From NCBI GenBank assembly GCA_963784995.1, contig CAWATZ010000003.1, positions 1,488,001 to 1,552,000 of the forward strand: 64,000 nucleotides of DNA, in the 5' to 3' direction. This DNA comes from CAWATZ01 sp963784995 (GTDB taxonomy: Bacteria; Planctomycetota; Planctomycetia; Gemmatales; Gemmataceae). The notes beneath the pieces were generated by a model. The model was not told the origin of the DNA and made no database searches. It saw only the letters and a list, made by a program, of their open reading frames with translations. Below, piece after piece: positions 17,078 to 25,346 of this stretch; within the stretch, counting starts at the first letter, position 1, and every line of letters starts with the position of its first letter. The translations under genes and the position numbers were made by a program.

Positions 17078-18022
17078 TCAAGGGCCCCCGTGGACTCTCT
17101 GCTTGCGCAACTGGCGGACGAGGTCCCCAAAACTCAGCGTCCGCAGGGCCTCCAGGAAGCGCTCGGCGGAAACCGCGAGGACGTTCGGAGCGGTCACCGC
17201 GCTGCCAACGTCCAGCGGCGACTGAAGGTAGATGAGCAGGCCCCAGAGCATGTTGCCCCGAGCCATCCCCTGCGTCAGCTGGGCAATGGCCGCAGCGACC
17301 GCCGTGGCTCCTTGGAGGCTTCGCTGCAACGCGACCGCCAGGGGGTAACCGATCCAGGGCGACAGATCGTCCGACCAGACCGCGAGATCCACGTTCTTCT
17401 GTTCGCCATTCCCTTGCGCGAGAGTGGTGACTCCGCTCGCCTGGATGGCCTGGGAGATGATCGTCTGAAAATCCTCATCCGTCAACGTGACGCCCTGCTC
17501 TCGCAGCCGGGTCAGCAGGTCATCCACCCGACCGCCGAGGGGTTGCGTCCGCCTGGTGGGAGCCGGTGAAGTCTTCACCTCCTGATAAGGAATCGCCAGG
17601 ATCTGGTTGATGGCGAACTCCAGCCCTGCGGGATTGTCCGGGTTGAAGCGGAAATACGGGACGCCGGTGGAACCCCAGAAGGAAGAAGAGGCGTCAGCCA
17701 TCAGCAAGACAATCACTGGTTTGTTCATCCCCTGCGCAAAGCCGACCTCGTAGAAAACGAAGCTGCTGGCTGGCGTGGCATCGACGACCGCGACAACGAT
17801 GTCCGCGCGCTGCAGGGCCTCGCGGAGGATCTGGTCCAGCCTCAGACCAGGCAAATCCAACTCGTCCGGACTGAAGGGGCGTACCCCCTTTGCCTCCAGC
17901 GATTTCCGGATGGGCACGGTGTCCACGCCGCTCGGCGCCGCCACGCAGACCGATCGGGGTCGGACCTTGCCCGAGGAGCCTTTCTCCCGAGTTGCCGTCC
18001 TGTCCACTACCGCTTTGGTCAT
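17078..18022 (-). CDS. TIR / nucleoside-deoxyribosyltransferase-like protein with C-terminal unknown region
   Basis: 314 residues. Residues about 22-140 look like a small Rossmann-like sensor or enzyme fold: strand RSVCVAAP, helix PIRKSLEAKGV, strand-helix LDQILREALQRADIVVAVVD, and a motif FYEVGFAQGMNKPVIVLL with Glu92. That last motif (E-x-G-x-A-x-x-x-x-KPVI) is shared by nucleoside 2-deoxyribosyltransferases and bacterial TIR-like NAD-cleaving domains, where the Glu is catalytic. Residues 165-314 are mostly helical with no match I know. The coupled PD-(D/E)XK gene follows directly. The upstream cupin gene ends 30 bases before this start, so read-through is possible. Effector-like domain plus nuclease suggests a defence or stress module; this is inference. 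The alternative is a nucleotide-metabolism enzyme. Confidence 0.7.
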   Translation of the reverse strand: MTKAVVDRTATREKGSSGKVRPRSVCVAAPSGVDTVPIRKSLEAKGVRPFSPDELDLPGLRLDQILREALQRADIVVAVVDATPASSFVFYEVGFAQGMNKPVIVLLMADASSSFWGSTGVPYFRFNPDNPAGLEFAINQILAIPYQEVKTSPAPTRRTQPLGGRVDDLLTRLREQGVTLTDEDFQTIISQAIQASGVTTLAQGNGEQKNVDLAVWSDDLSPWIGYPLAVALQRSLQGATAVAAAIAQLTQGMARGNMLWGLLIYLQSPLDVGSAVTAPNVLAVSAERFLEALRTLSFGDLVRQLRKQRVHGGP

Positions 18023-18052
18023 CGGTGTTCCTCCGGGAAATGAAGGTTCGCT

Positions 18053-18382
18053 TTACCGATATTCTTCCCGCACCGGATAGAAGATGTCCAGCGCCCGCAC
18101 TGGCTCATCCAGCGCGACAACGCGGTGCTTGACGTGACCGGGGATGCGATACAGGTCGCCGGCTTGCAGGGTCTTTTGCTCGTCGCCGATGAAGAAGATG
18201 GCCTTGCCGGCCAGCAGCATGCCGACCTGCTCGTGGGGGTGCGAATGCTCCTCGACCACGGCTTTCGGTTCGAGATCGACCACGGACAGCATCATCTTGT
18301 CGGCGGCAGCGGTGCGTACGTGGACGCCGGGGAAAATAGTGTGCCGGCCCAGCTCGTCGGGGGTGGGAAAGAAAAGACTCAT
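18053..18382 (-). CDS. small cupin (Cupin_2) protein
   Basis: 109 residues forming a single cupin barrel. Metal-binding His residues are visible in EEHSHPHEQVGMLLAG (residues about 44-59) and HVKHRV further on, with the typical GDLYRIPGH turn. Function could be a small dioxygenase, isomerase or ligand-binding regulator; the sequence does not decide. Start at the ATG 18382, preceded by a GAGGTT(CCCGCC) stretch; the longer frame upstream is translated repeat. The 28-bp palindrome at 18403-18467 lies immediately upstream of this start and would be in or near its promoter. Confidence 0.8.
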   Translation of the reverse strand: MSLFFPTPDELGRHTIFPGVHVRTAAADKMMLSVVDLEPKAVVEEHSHPHEQVGMLLAGKAIFFIGDEQKTLQAGDLYRIPGHVKHRVVALDEPVRALDIFYPVREEYR

Positions 18383-18402
18383 GGCGGGAACCTCAGAGTC
18401 GA

Positions 18403-18467
18403 TTCCCCCAGCCGCTTGCGGCTTAGCGCAGCTGCGTGTTGCGCTAAGCCGCAAGCGGCTGGGGGAA
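18403..18467. repeat. palindrome, family B copy 1
   Basis: Perfect 28-bp arms (18403-18430 and 18440-18467) with a 9-base loop. The inner core GCCGCTTGCGGCTTAGCGCA recurs at 23428 and, in part, at 25271. Located between two minus-strand genes. Confidence 0.9.
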
Positions 18468-18496
18468 CAGAGGAGAGCAACAAACCTGCCACTTGC

Positions 18497-19774
18497 TCAC
18501 TGCATGCCGACGCCCATCAGGAAATGGATCTCGGCCGTCTGCCGGACGATGAAGGACATCGTGATCGGATCGAAGGCAAGCGTGCCCAGGCCGCCGGCGC
18601 CGTTGACGGCCCAGCTTTGCGGTTCGACGGTCTTGGTGATCGTCACCGCCAGCTGCTGCACCTGGAAGGCCATTTGCAGGTTCGTGAGGTACGGATTGAA
18701 CGGCGTCGTGTTGGTCCTGGCGATCAGGTCGCCGACGTAGTACGTCCGGGCCGACAGCGTTTCCCGGGCCCGGGCGATGCTCGTGGCCTGGATCGTTTCA
18801 TCCTTGACGATGTAGGTCATGTTCACGTCGCCCAGGACCTTTTTCAGCACGCTCCGCAGGGTGGCCCGCGTCTTGATGGTGACCGTCGTCTTGTATTCGA
18901 TGCCGGCCTCCTTGATCCCCAGCGGATCGATGGCGATCGTTTGGCCGCTGGTCTTCTGCAGCCAGTTGAGGACCTCCTCGATCGGGGTCTCGGTGAATTC
19001 CACCGTGATGGTTGTGTTCAGCGCCTTGAGGATGGCCTTCTCCTTGTCGGTCATCTTGCTGGCGTTGGTGCGTTTGTTGAGCCTCGCCAGCACGGCCGGG
19101 TCCTTCGAGAAGCTCACTTCCCCGACCGGTATCAGGGCCGACTTCTCGACGTCCCGGTAAGCCATGAGCCAGCCGTCGTTGCGCTTCCTGGCCAGGTCGT
19201 TCCGGCTGGCCACGGCTTCGCCCCGGCCGGTGATGGTCGAGCCGGCCTGGACGGCCGGGTTGCTCGGGAAGCGCCGCATCAGTTCATCGTGCATCTTCCG
19301 GGCCTCGCGGGCATTGCCGGAGTCCTGCATGGCGCGGACCTGGCTCTGAGTCCGGTTGATGTAATCCGCCTCGGCCTTGAGCCGGTCCTGTTCCGCCCGC
19401 CGCAGGTCGCTGGCGCCGTAACGCGGCAGGGTCGGGTTGCTCTTGAGCTCGGCGGCATCCGCGTTCAGTTGCTTGGCGTAGCTTGTCAGGCTGCGGATCA
19501 GGGATTCCCGCCGTTTGGCGTCCAGGGATTGATCGGCCGCCAGCACGGCCAGGGCCGAGCGCAGATACTCGGCCGCCTCGCCGGGGCGCATCCGCTGCAG
19601 GCTCAGTGCCTTGACCTGGGCGTCGCTGATCAGCTTCTCGACCCGCTGGGCCTCGACCGCCCGCCTGGCCTTGGCCTCCCCGAGCAGATCGTCTGCCCGC
19701 ACCGAGAGCGATCCTGCCAGCAGCAGGCCCACGGCCATCCATCCCGACCAGGAAAACCACCGTGCTGTTCGCAT
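18497..19774 (-). CDS. exported protein with secretin/TonB short N-terminal-like domain
   Basis: 425 residues. A signal peptide (about 1-28, ending SVRADD) is followed by a long helical, Ala/Arg-rich region and then, from about 255, a beta-alpha module: VEFTETPIEEVLNWLQKTSGQTIAID, then KTTVTIKTRATLRSVLKKVLGDVNMTYIVKDETIQATS. This is the STN/secretin-N pattern found at the start of secretins and in many planctomycete exported proteins. No secretin pore domain follows, so it is probably an accessory or adaptor rather than the channel. The start at 19774 has a perfect GGAGG seven bases upstream. It is divergent from the P-II gene with about 210 bases between; I see no other gene in that gap. Confidence 0.75.
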   Translation of the reverse strand: MRTARWFSWSGWMAVGLLLAGSLSVRADDLLGEAKARRAVEAQRVEKLISDAQVKALSLQRMRPGEAAEYLRSALAVLAADQSLDAKRRESLIRSLTSYAKQLNADAAELKSNPTLPRYGASDLRRAEQDRLKAEADYINRTQSQVRAMQDSGNAREARKMHDELMRRFPSNPAVQAGSTITGRGEAVASRNDLARKRNDGWLMAYRDVEKSALIPVGEVSFSKDPAVLARLNKRTNASKMTDKEKAILKALNTTITVEFTETPIEEVLNWLQKTSGQTIAIDPLGIKEAGIEYKTTVTIKTRATLRSVLKKVLGDVNMTYIVKDETIQATSIARARETLSARTYYVGDLIARTNTTPFNPYLTNLQMAFQVQQLAVTITKTVEPQSWAVNGAGGLGTLAFDPITMSFIVRQTAEIHFLMGVGMQ

Positions 19775-19986
19775 GCCGACCTCCCATACAAGGAGCCGAT
19801 GCACCAACAATCTCGCCATTGTTATAACTCTATCGTGACCGGGCCGGTTTCGCCAGGAGATTTTGGTGCAATCCTACTCATAGAACCATCAAAGCGCGAT
19901 TTCGTTGGCGGAAGTCCGCCGCAAGGACCGGCTGGCTGTGCTACCATGACAGCTGATCTCCGACAACGGACGCCGAGGATGGTCCC

Positions 19987-20301
19987 ATGAAACTGCTGAC
20001 AATCGTGGTTCGCCCCTTCCGGGCCGAGGCGGTGCTGCGGGCCCTGGCCAACCTGGACGTGTCCTCGTGCATTGTCCGCGAGGTCAAAGGGTTCAGCCGG
20101 CAGAAGGGCTATCTCGACCGCTACGTTGGCAGCGAGTACAGCATGGCCTTCATTCCCAAGGTGGAAATCAGCGTCTGCGTCAGCAAGGAGCGGGCCGCCG
20201 AGGTCAGCCAGCAGATCGTCCGGGCCGCCCGCACCGGCCGGATCGGCGACGGCAAGGTCTTTGTCGTGCCCCTGGCCTGGGCCGAGCCGCTGGAGTTTTG
20301 A
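19987..20301 (+). CDS. P-II family nitrogen regulatory protein
   Basis: 104 residues. P-II trimers sense 2-oxoglutarate and ATP/ADP and control ammonium transport and glutamine synthetase. The T-loop is present (GFSRQKGYLDRYVGSEYSM), with Tyr51 at the exact position uridylylated in GlnB/GlnK, and the C-terminal signature GRIGDGKVFVVPL is intact. The B-loop region differs somewhat from the enterobacterial form. GAGGA precedes the ATG. There is no amtB or glnA next to it, which is unusual since P-II genes are often paired with amtB. The window also encodes a urea/amide-type receptor kinase 12 kb away; any link is speculation. Confidence 0.88.
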   Translation: MKLLTIVVRPFRAEAVLRALANLDVSSCIVREVKGFSRQKGYLDRYVGSEYSMAFIPKVEISVCVSKERAAEVSQQIVRAARTGRIGDGKVFVVPLAWAEPLEF

Positions 20302-20430
20302 ATTTTCCCGAAACTTTTCAGCCGCCCGCTGGTTTAATCCCCAACGATGGGACGTGCTGACAACGCTGCCTCCCGCCTTGCGGTCGTCCCGCTTGCAACC
20401 CCACAGCTTGATCCCCATGCTGGAGCTGCG

Positions 20431-22029
20431 ATGATGAGGCTTTCCCCGCGCATTGTGCTTTTGACCTCGCTGGCCGCCCTGCTCCTGGTGGGCGTCAACC
20501 TGACCTCGGCAGCCAGGCCGACAACCCCGGTCCCCGCCTCCAAGCTGGACCCGGCCGGCCTGGCCCGTTTCATTGACCAGCAAGTAACGCAACGCCTGGC
20601 GGAAGAGAAGGTCAATCCTTCCCCCCTGGCCGACGACGCCGAGTTCCTGCGGCGCGTTTCCCTCGACCTGACCGGAACCATTCCCTCGGCCGAGCGAACC
20701 CTGGCCTTCCTCAATGACACCGATCCGGCCAAGCGGGCCAGGCTGATTGACGAGCTGCTGGGCAGCAGCGACTACGGCAAGCACCAGGCCGACATCTGGC
20801 AGGCCATGCTGATGCCCAAGGGCTCCGACGTCCGCTTTGTCCAGCGTGACCCGATGGTCAAATGGCTGGAGGGGAGCTTCAACGAGAACAAACCCTGGAG
20901 CAAGATGGTCCAGGAAATGCTGACCGCCACCGGCACGCAGGACAAGAACGGAGCGGTCACCTTCTTCCTGATGAACAACACGGTGGACAAGGTCAACGAC
21001 CAGGTGGCCCGGCTGTTCCTGGGCGTGCAGCTGCAATGCGCCCAGTGCCACAACCACCCCTTCACCGACTGGAAGCAGACCGACTACTGGCACATGGCCG
21101 CGTTCTTCCTGAAGACCCAGGTCGATAAGGCCAAGAACCCCAAGCGTGACTCGAGTTTGCCCGGAGTTCAGGAAGTCGCCAACGCCAAGAGAGGCAAGAA
21201 CAACGCCCTGCCGGAGTCGGCCAAGATCCTGTCGCCGAAGTTCCTCCAGGGCGCGGAGCCGACGGTCTCGGCCGGCAAGCCGCTGCGGCCCATCCTGGCC
21301 GACTGGCTGACCACGGCCGACAACCTCTATTTCAGCAAGGCAATGACCAACCGCACCTGGGCGCAACTGTTCGGCCGGGGCCTGGTCAATCCGATCGACG
21401 ATCTGCACGAGGGCAACCCGGCCTCGCACCCCGAGCTGCTGGCCGAGCTGGCCAGGCAGTTTGCTGCCCACGACTTCGACCTCAAATACCTGATCCGGAC
21501 CATCTGCAACAGCCAGACGTATCAGCGGAGCAGCAAACCGCACGGCAACAACACGGAGGCCAACCCGGCTCTGTATGCTCGCATGGCCGTCAAGGTGCTG
21601 TCTCCCGAGCAGCTGTACGACTCCCTGAACGTCATCCTCCCTCAACCCCAGGGTAAGGGAGCCGCCGCCCGGAAACCTGCTGCCCAGCCCGGTCGCAATG
21701 CCGCCACGCCGCGGCAGGCGTTCATCGCCTTCTTCATGCTTGACGAGCCTGATCCGACGGAATACCAGGTCGGCATCCCGCAAGTGCTGCGGCTGATGAA
21801 CTCGCCGATGACCAACAGCAACGGCACGCTTCAGAAGATCATCAAGGAGGCCCGCGACCCTGAGCAGGTGATCGACCAGCTCTACCTGACGGTGCTATCA
21901 CGCAAACCGACCGCCGGCGAAAAGGAGAAGATGCTGGCCCACGTCAAGAAGCAGAGCGACCCGAAGACCGGCTACGCCGACATCCTCTGGGCCATGCTTA
22001 ATACCAGTGAATTTGCTTTGAACCGTTGA
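20431..22029 (+). CDS. DUF1549 / DUF1553 exported protein
   Basis: 532 residues with a signal peptide (about 1-27). The DUF1549 domain comes first (FIDQQVTQRLAEE, then FLRRVSLDLTGTIP, the family hallmark), followed by a QLQCAQCHNHPFTDW segment that contains a CxxCH heme-binding-type motif, and the DUF1553 domain (NRTWAQLFGRGLVNPIDD, HPELLAELARQF, LSPEQLYDSLNV). This two-domain protein is almost confined to Planctomycetota and Verrucomicrobiota and normally comes in tandem with a DUF1501 protein, as here. The biochemical role is not established; because many copies accompany sulfatases, a role in polysaccharide or cell-surface metabolism is often proposed. Start ATG 20431 has GGAG upstream. 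Confidence 0.93.
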   Translation: MMRLSPRIVLLTSLAALLLVGVNLTSAARPTTPVPASKLDPAGLARFIDQQVTQRLAEEKVNPSPLADDAEFLRRVSLDLTGTIPSAERTLAFLNDTDPAKRARLIDELLGSSDYGKHQADIWQAMLMPKGSDVRFVQRDPMVKWLEGSFNENKPWSKMVQEMLTATGTQDKNGAVTFFLMNNTVDKVNDQVARLFLGVQLQCAQCHNHPFTDWKQTDYWHMAAFFLKTQVDKAKNPKRDSSLPGVQEVANAKRGKNNALPESAKILSPKFLQGAEPTVSAGKPLRPILADWLTTADNLYFSKAMTNRTWAQLFGRGLVNPIDDLHEGNPASHPELLAELARQFAAHDFDLKYLIRTICNSQTYQRSSKPHGNNTEANPALYARMAVKVLSPEQLYDSLNVILPQPQGKGAAARKPAAQPGRNAATPRQAFIAFFMLDEPDPTEYQVGIPQVLRLMNSPMTNSNGTLQKIIKEARDPEQVIDQLYLTVLSRKPTAGEKEKMLAHVKKQSDPKTGYADILWAMLNTSEFALNR

Positions 22030-22035
22030 ACCACA

Positions 22036-22103
22036 CCCCGGGGCTCACGCCCCGTACCCAGGACTCACGTCCTGGTCTTATTAACTGCCGCCCCTTCGGG
22101 GCT
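22036..22103. repeat. three short hairpins between DUF1549/1553 and DUF1501 genes
   Basis: GGGGCTCACGCCCC (22040-22053), CCAGGACTCACGTCCTGG (22058-22075) and GCCCCTTCGGGGC (about 22089-22101) lie in a row in the 109-base gap. They would form small stems in a shared transcript and could tune the ratio of the two products. Confidence 0.6.
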
Positions 22104-22138
22104 GAAGAAACGCTGCCAACCGATACGAGGAACCCCCC

Positions 22139-23416
22139 ATGACTCACGAGAATCGTCTGCAAGGTCTGTCCCGCCGCGATTTGCTGAAGCTGTCGGCCGC
22201 CGGCATCACGGGTCTGTCGCTGTCAGGCTGGATGAAGGTCCTGGCCGAGCAGGCCGCCGCGTCCGGCGCCAAGCACAAATCCTGCATCCTGCTGTGGATG
22301 GACGGCGGTCCCAGCCACATCGATACGTTCGATCCCAAGCCCGGCTCGACCACGGCCGGTGAATTCAAGCCGATCCCGACCAGCGTCCCCGGCATCGAGA
22401 TCAGCGAGCATCTTCCCAAGGTCGCCGGCCTGATGAAGCACGGGGCCATCCTGCGTGGCATGTCCACTCCGGAAGGGGCCCACGGCCGGGCCAAGTACTA
22501 CATGCACACCGGCTACCGGGAAGGCCAGGGTGGCGTCGTCTACCCCAGCCTTGGCTCGATCGTTTCCGCCGAGCTGGGTCAGCCGGATTATCCGATGCCG
22601 AACTTCGTGACCGTCGGCAACCGCAGCTACGGCGCCGGCTTCCTCGGCGCTCGCCATCAGCCGCTGATCGTCGCCGACCCGCTTCGGGGAGTCGAGAACC
22701 TCAAGCCGGCCATCGGGGAAGGACAGTTCGCCGGGCGTGTCGGTTTGCTGCAGGAGATGGAGCAGGCGTTCTATCGCAACTACCAGGCCGAACTGGGCCA
22801 GGACCACAAGACCACCTACGAGCGGGCCGTCACGCTGATGAAGTCCAAGCAGGCCAAGGCCTTCGATCTGTCGCTGGAACCGGGCGCTTCGCGGGAAGCC
22901 TACGGCGGCAGCAAGTTCGGCGATGGCTGTCTGCTCGCTCGCCGGCTGATCGAGGTGGGCGTCTCCTTTGTGGAGGTGAACCTGGGCGGCTGGGACACGC
23001 ACCAGGACAACTGGGACCGCGTCAAGAACCTGTCGCGCCAGGTCGATCCGGGCCTGGCCACACTGGTGAAGGACCTGAAGGAGCGCGGCCTGCTGGACAG
23101 CACCCTGGTCATCTGGATGGGCGAGTTTGGCCGGACCCCCAAGATCAACGCGCGCGGCGCCAAGCCGGGCCGGGACCATTACCCCCGGGCCTGGAGCGCG
23201 GTCATGTTCGGCGGCGGCATCAAGGGCGGCCAGGTCGTCGGCAAGACCGACAAGGAAGGCGGAACGGTGGTCGAGGACAAGATCTCCGGCATTGACTTCA
23301 TGGCCACCGTCTGCAAGGTGCTCGGCGTCAACCATACCAAGCAGAACATCGGCCCGGGCAATCGGCCCCTTCGCATCGTGGACAAGGGCGCCACGCCGAT
23401 CGCCAAGCTCATCTGA
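22139..23416 (+). CDS. DUF1501 protein (sulfatase-like fold, Tat-exported)
   Basis: 425 residues. The N-terminus carries a twin-arginine signal (SRRDLLKLSAAGITGLSLSG), so it is exported folded. The body follows the DUF1501 family, a branch of the alkaline-phosphatase/sulfatase superfamily: CILLWMDGGPSHIDTFDPKPG near the start, GTMSTPEGAHGRAKYYMHTGY-like region, then GWDTHQDN and LVIWMGEFGRTPKINARGAKPGRDH. It lacks the CxPxR motif of true sulfatases. It is the standard partner of the preceding DUF1549/1553 gene and is in the same orientation 109 bases downstream, so the two are probably one operon. Function remains unknown in the family. Confidence 0.93.
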   Translation: MTHENRLQGLSRRDLLKLSAAGITGLSLSGWMKVLAEQAAASGAKHKSCILLWMDGGPSHIDTFDPKPGSTTAGEFKPIPTSVPGIEISEHLPKVAGLMKHGAILRGMSTPEGAHGRAKYYMHTGYREGQGGVVYPSLGSIVSAELGQPDYPMPNFVTVGNRSYGAGFLGARHQPLIVADPLRGVENLKPAIGEGQFAGRVGLLQEMEQAFYRNYQAELGQDHKTTYERAVTLMKSKQAKAFDLSLEPGASREAYGGSKFGDGCLLARRLIEVGVSFVEVNLGGWDTHQDNWDRVKNLSRQVDPGLATLVKDLKERGLLDSTLVIWMGEFGRTPKINARGAKPGRDHYPRAWSAVMFGGGIKGGQVVGKTDKEGGTVVEDKISGIDFMATVCKVLGVNHTKQNIGPGNRPLRIVDKGATPIAKLI

Positions 23417-23427
23417 GCGTTTGTTCC

Positions 23428-23483
23428 AGCCGCTTGCGGCTTAGCGCACCCGTCTGTTGCGCTAAACCGCAAGCGGCTTTTAG
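23428..23483. repeat. palindrome, family B copy 2, possible terminator
   Basis: Arms GCCGCTTGCGGCTTAGCGCA and its near complement (one mismatch) followed by TTTT. It starts 12 bases after the DUF1501 stop and could act as an intrinsic terminator for that operon. The following 23484-23711 stretch holds no gene that I can see. Confidence 0.75.
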
Positions 23484-23711
23484 ACCACTCCAATCTTTCT
23501 CATTATTTGCCGTTGCCCATTCTGCCGTCACACCGTAGAATTGCCAGTGAAGGAACAACCCTGTTCCTTGCCTGAATTACCCACCGGGTTTCTGATCCCT
23601 CTGGAAACCCAACTGTACCCACCCCAAGCGGAGGCCGGCCTGCCGGCCGGAGCGCACGCAGGCGTGCGAGCGTCAGGCTCCATCTGATCAACGGAAGGCA
23701 AGCAATCTGCC

Positions 23712-24188
23712 ATGACCACAACTCTCCGTCTTCTGTTCGGCGGGCTCATGTTGCTCGCCCTGTCCATCCCGGCGAGCTTTGCCGTGGTCCTCGTCAACTG
23801 GAGTATCGAGGTGGCCGGCTCGGCCTGCGAGGACAGCGTCTCCACGGAATCCCAGTACAGCCCGGGAATCCACGAGAAAAATACCGAATTGATCCGCTGC
23901 AGCGAAGAAAAGGCCCGGGTGACTGAATTGTTGCTGGCGGGCAAACTCACCCTGCCCCAGGCTATCGAGGAGTTCCGCCGCTTGAACGAACACCTGGAAG
24001 AGGTTTGCCCCGCCAGTACGCACTTTCCCAACTTTCACTCCGACGAGGCGCTCCTGGAGAGCGTGCTGAGCTGGGCCACGTCGCTGGCGGCCTTCCGTCC
24101 CGATCAGACGGCTGTGCTGCACCGCCTGGAGCAGGAGCGGCAACAGTTCTTTCCGAAACACGGCCCCGTCCACGCCGCGTTGCATTGA
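23712..24188 (+). CDS. unknown exported or membrane-anchored protein, 158 aa
   Basis: Not recognised. One N-terminal hydrophobic helix (about 5-30, FGGLMLLALSIPASFAVVLV) acts as a signal peptide or anchor; the rest is soluble and helical, with KARVTELLLAGKLTLPQAIEEFRRLNE resembling short regulatory helices seen in planctomycete proteins linked to ECF sigma factors. Two Cys pairs (46/70-type and VCPAS) could form a disulphide outside the cytoplasm. It stands alone between two palindromes and converges with fabI. Coding is supported by composition and the signal-like start, not by a known family. Confidence 0.55.
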   Translation: MTTTLRLLFGGLMLLALSIPASFAVVLVNWSIEVAGSACEDSVSTESQYSPGIHEKNTELIRCSEEKARVTELLLAGKLTLPQAIEEFRRLNEHLEEVCPASTHFPNFHSDEALLESVLSWATSLAAFRPDQTAVLHRLEQERQQFFPKHGPVHAALH

Positions 24189-24199
24189 TTCCGAACTGG

Positions 24200-24273
24200 C
24201 GTAGCCGCAGGCGGCTCGCCTGCTGGCTGGTGAGGGGAAAACCCAGCCAGCAGGCGGGCCGCCTGCAGCTACG
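24200..24273. repeat. palindrome abutting the fabI stop codon
   Basis: Arms of about 30 bases (GTAGCCGCAGGCGGCTCGCC side and its near complement) around a GTGAGGGGAAAA-type loop. It separates the convergent 158-residue gene and fabI and ends one base before the fabI stop. Confidence 0.8.
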
Positions 24274-24274
24274 T

Positions 24275-25160
24275 TCACACTCCCATCACGTTGTAGCCGC
24301 AATCGACGAACAGCACCTCGCCGGTGATGGCCGATGCCAGCGGGCTGCACAGGAAGACGGCGGCGTTGGCCACCTCCTCCGGCTCGATGCCGCGCGGCAG
24401 CGGCGAGCGCTGGGCGGCGTAGTCGATCATCTGCTGGATGTCGCCGATGTTGCGAGCGGCCCGTGAGGCATACGGCCCGGCCGAGATCAGGTTGACGCGG
24501 ACGTTCTGCCGGCCGACGTTGTGGGCCAGTTGCTTGGCGTCGATCTCCAGCGCGGCCTTGGCGGTGGACATGCCGCCGCCGTAGTGGGGCACGGCCCGCT
24601 CGCCGCCGAGATAGGTCAGGCCCAGCACGGCGGCCCCGCCCGGCCGGTTCCCCATCAACGGCAGCGCCGCCCGCGTCAGGGCCGTCAAGGAGTACGCACT
24701 GATGCTGATGGCGTTGAGGTAGCCGGCCCGGCTCGTCTCCAGGGCCGTTCTTCTTGATCTCGGCGCTGAACGCCACGCTGTGGATCAGCACGTCGATGGA
24801 ACCGGTGATCTTCTTGACGGCCTCGATCATGCCCTGGATGGAGTAGTCGCAGTTCAGCCGGACGTAGCGGCGATCTTCGCGGATGGCCTGGGGCACGTCC
24901 TCCATGGTGTCGTAGCCGACGTCGCAGGGAATCACTTTCTCGACCTGGAACGTGCCGGCGCCGAACGGCAGCACCCGCGAGGGGGCATCGGCGGGATTTT
25001 CCAGGATGTTCTGGACGATGGTATTCATCCGCGGATGGACTGCGAGGAGAATGCGGGCGCCGGCGGCCTGGAGGGCCTTGGCGATGTACCAGGCGAAACT
25101 GTCGTTGTCGCCCACGCCTGTGACCAGTGCCACCTTGCCGCTGAGATCAATGGGAATCAT
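24275..25160 (-). CDS. fabI: enoyl-ACP reductase FabI, chlamydial/plant type, frameshifted
   Basis: Last step of fatty-acid elongation: NADH-dependent reduction of enoyl-ACP. The start at 25160 gives MIPIDLSGKVALVTGVGDNDSFAWYIAKAL, a short-chain dehydrogenase nucleotide-binding start, then VLIHSVAFSAEIKK. Near 24750 the signal moves to another minus-strand frame, which continues ALETSRAGYLNAISISAYS and on to the end at 24275. The active site reads YGGGMSTAKAALE, a Tyr with seven residues before the Lys, as in plant, apicomplexan and chlamydial enzymes, not the Y-x6-K of E. coli FabI. About 294 residues in total, the size of that subgroup. The one-base break is probably a sequencing error because the gene is normally essential. 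Confidence 0.85.
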
Positions 25161-25270
25161 CTGGCAATCCTACCGTAATGGCGATTAGGAGGGAATGGAC
25201 TATCCGATCGTGTCTCTGGTCTAGCAAATTCAGGAGAAAGGGGCAAGGCAAAATCAACGCGCGGCCTCCG

Positions 25271-25336
25271 CAAGCCGCTTGCGGCTCCCGCCGAGCCGAA
25301 AGTACAGGCTCGGCGCGGAGCCGCAAGCGGCTTGGG
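25271..25336. repeat. palindrome, family B copy 3
   Basis: Outer arms CAAGCCGCTTGCGGCTCC and complement match the outer part of family B; the inner part GCCGAGCC...GGCTCGGC is different. Lies between the TIGR03000 gene's end and the fabI start on the same strand. Confidence 0.8.
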
Positions 25337-25346
25337 GGGCGGTTCC

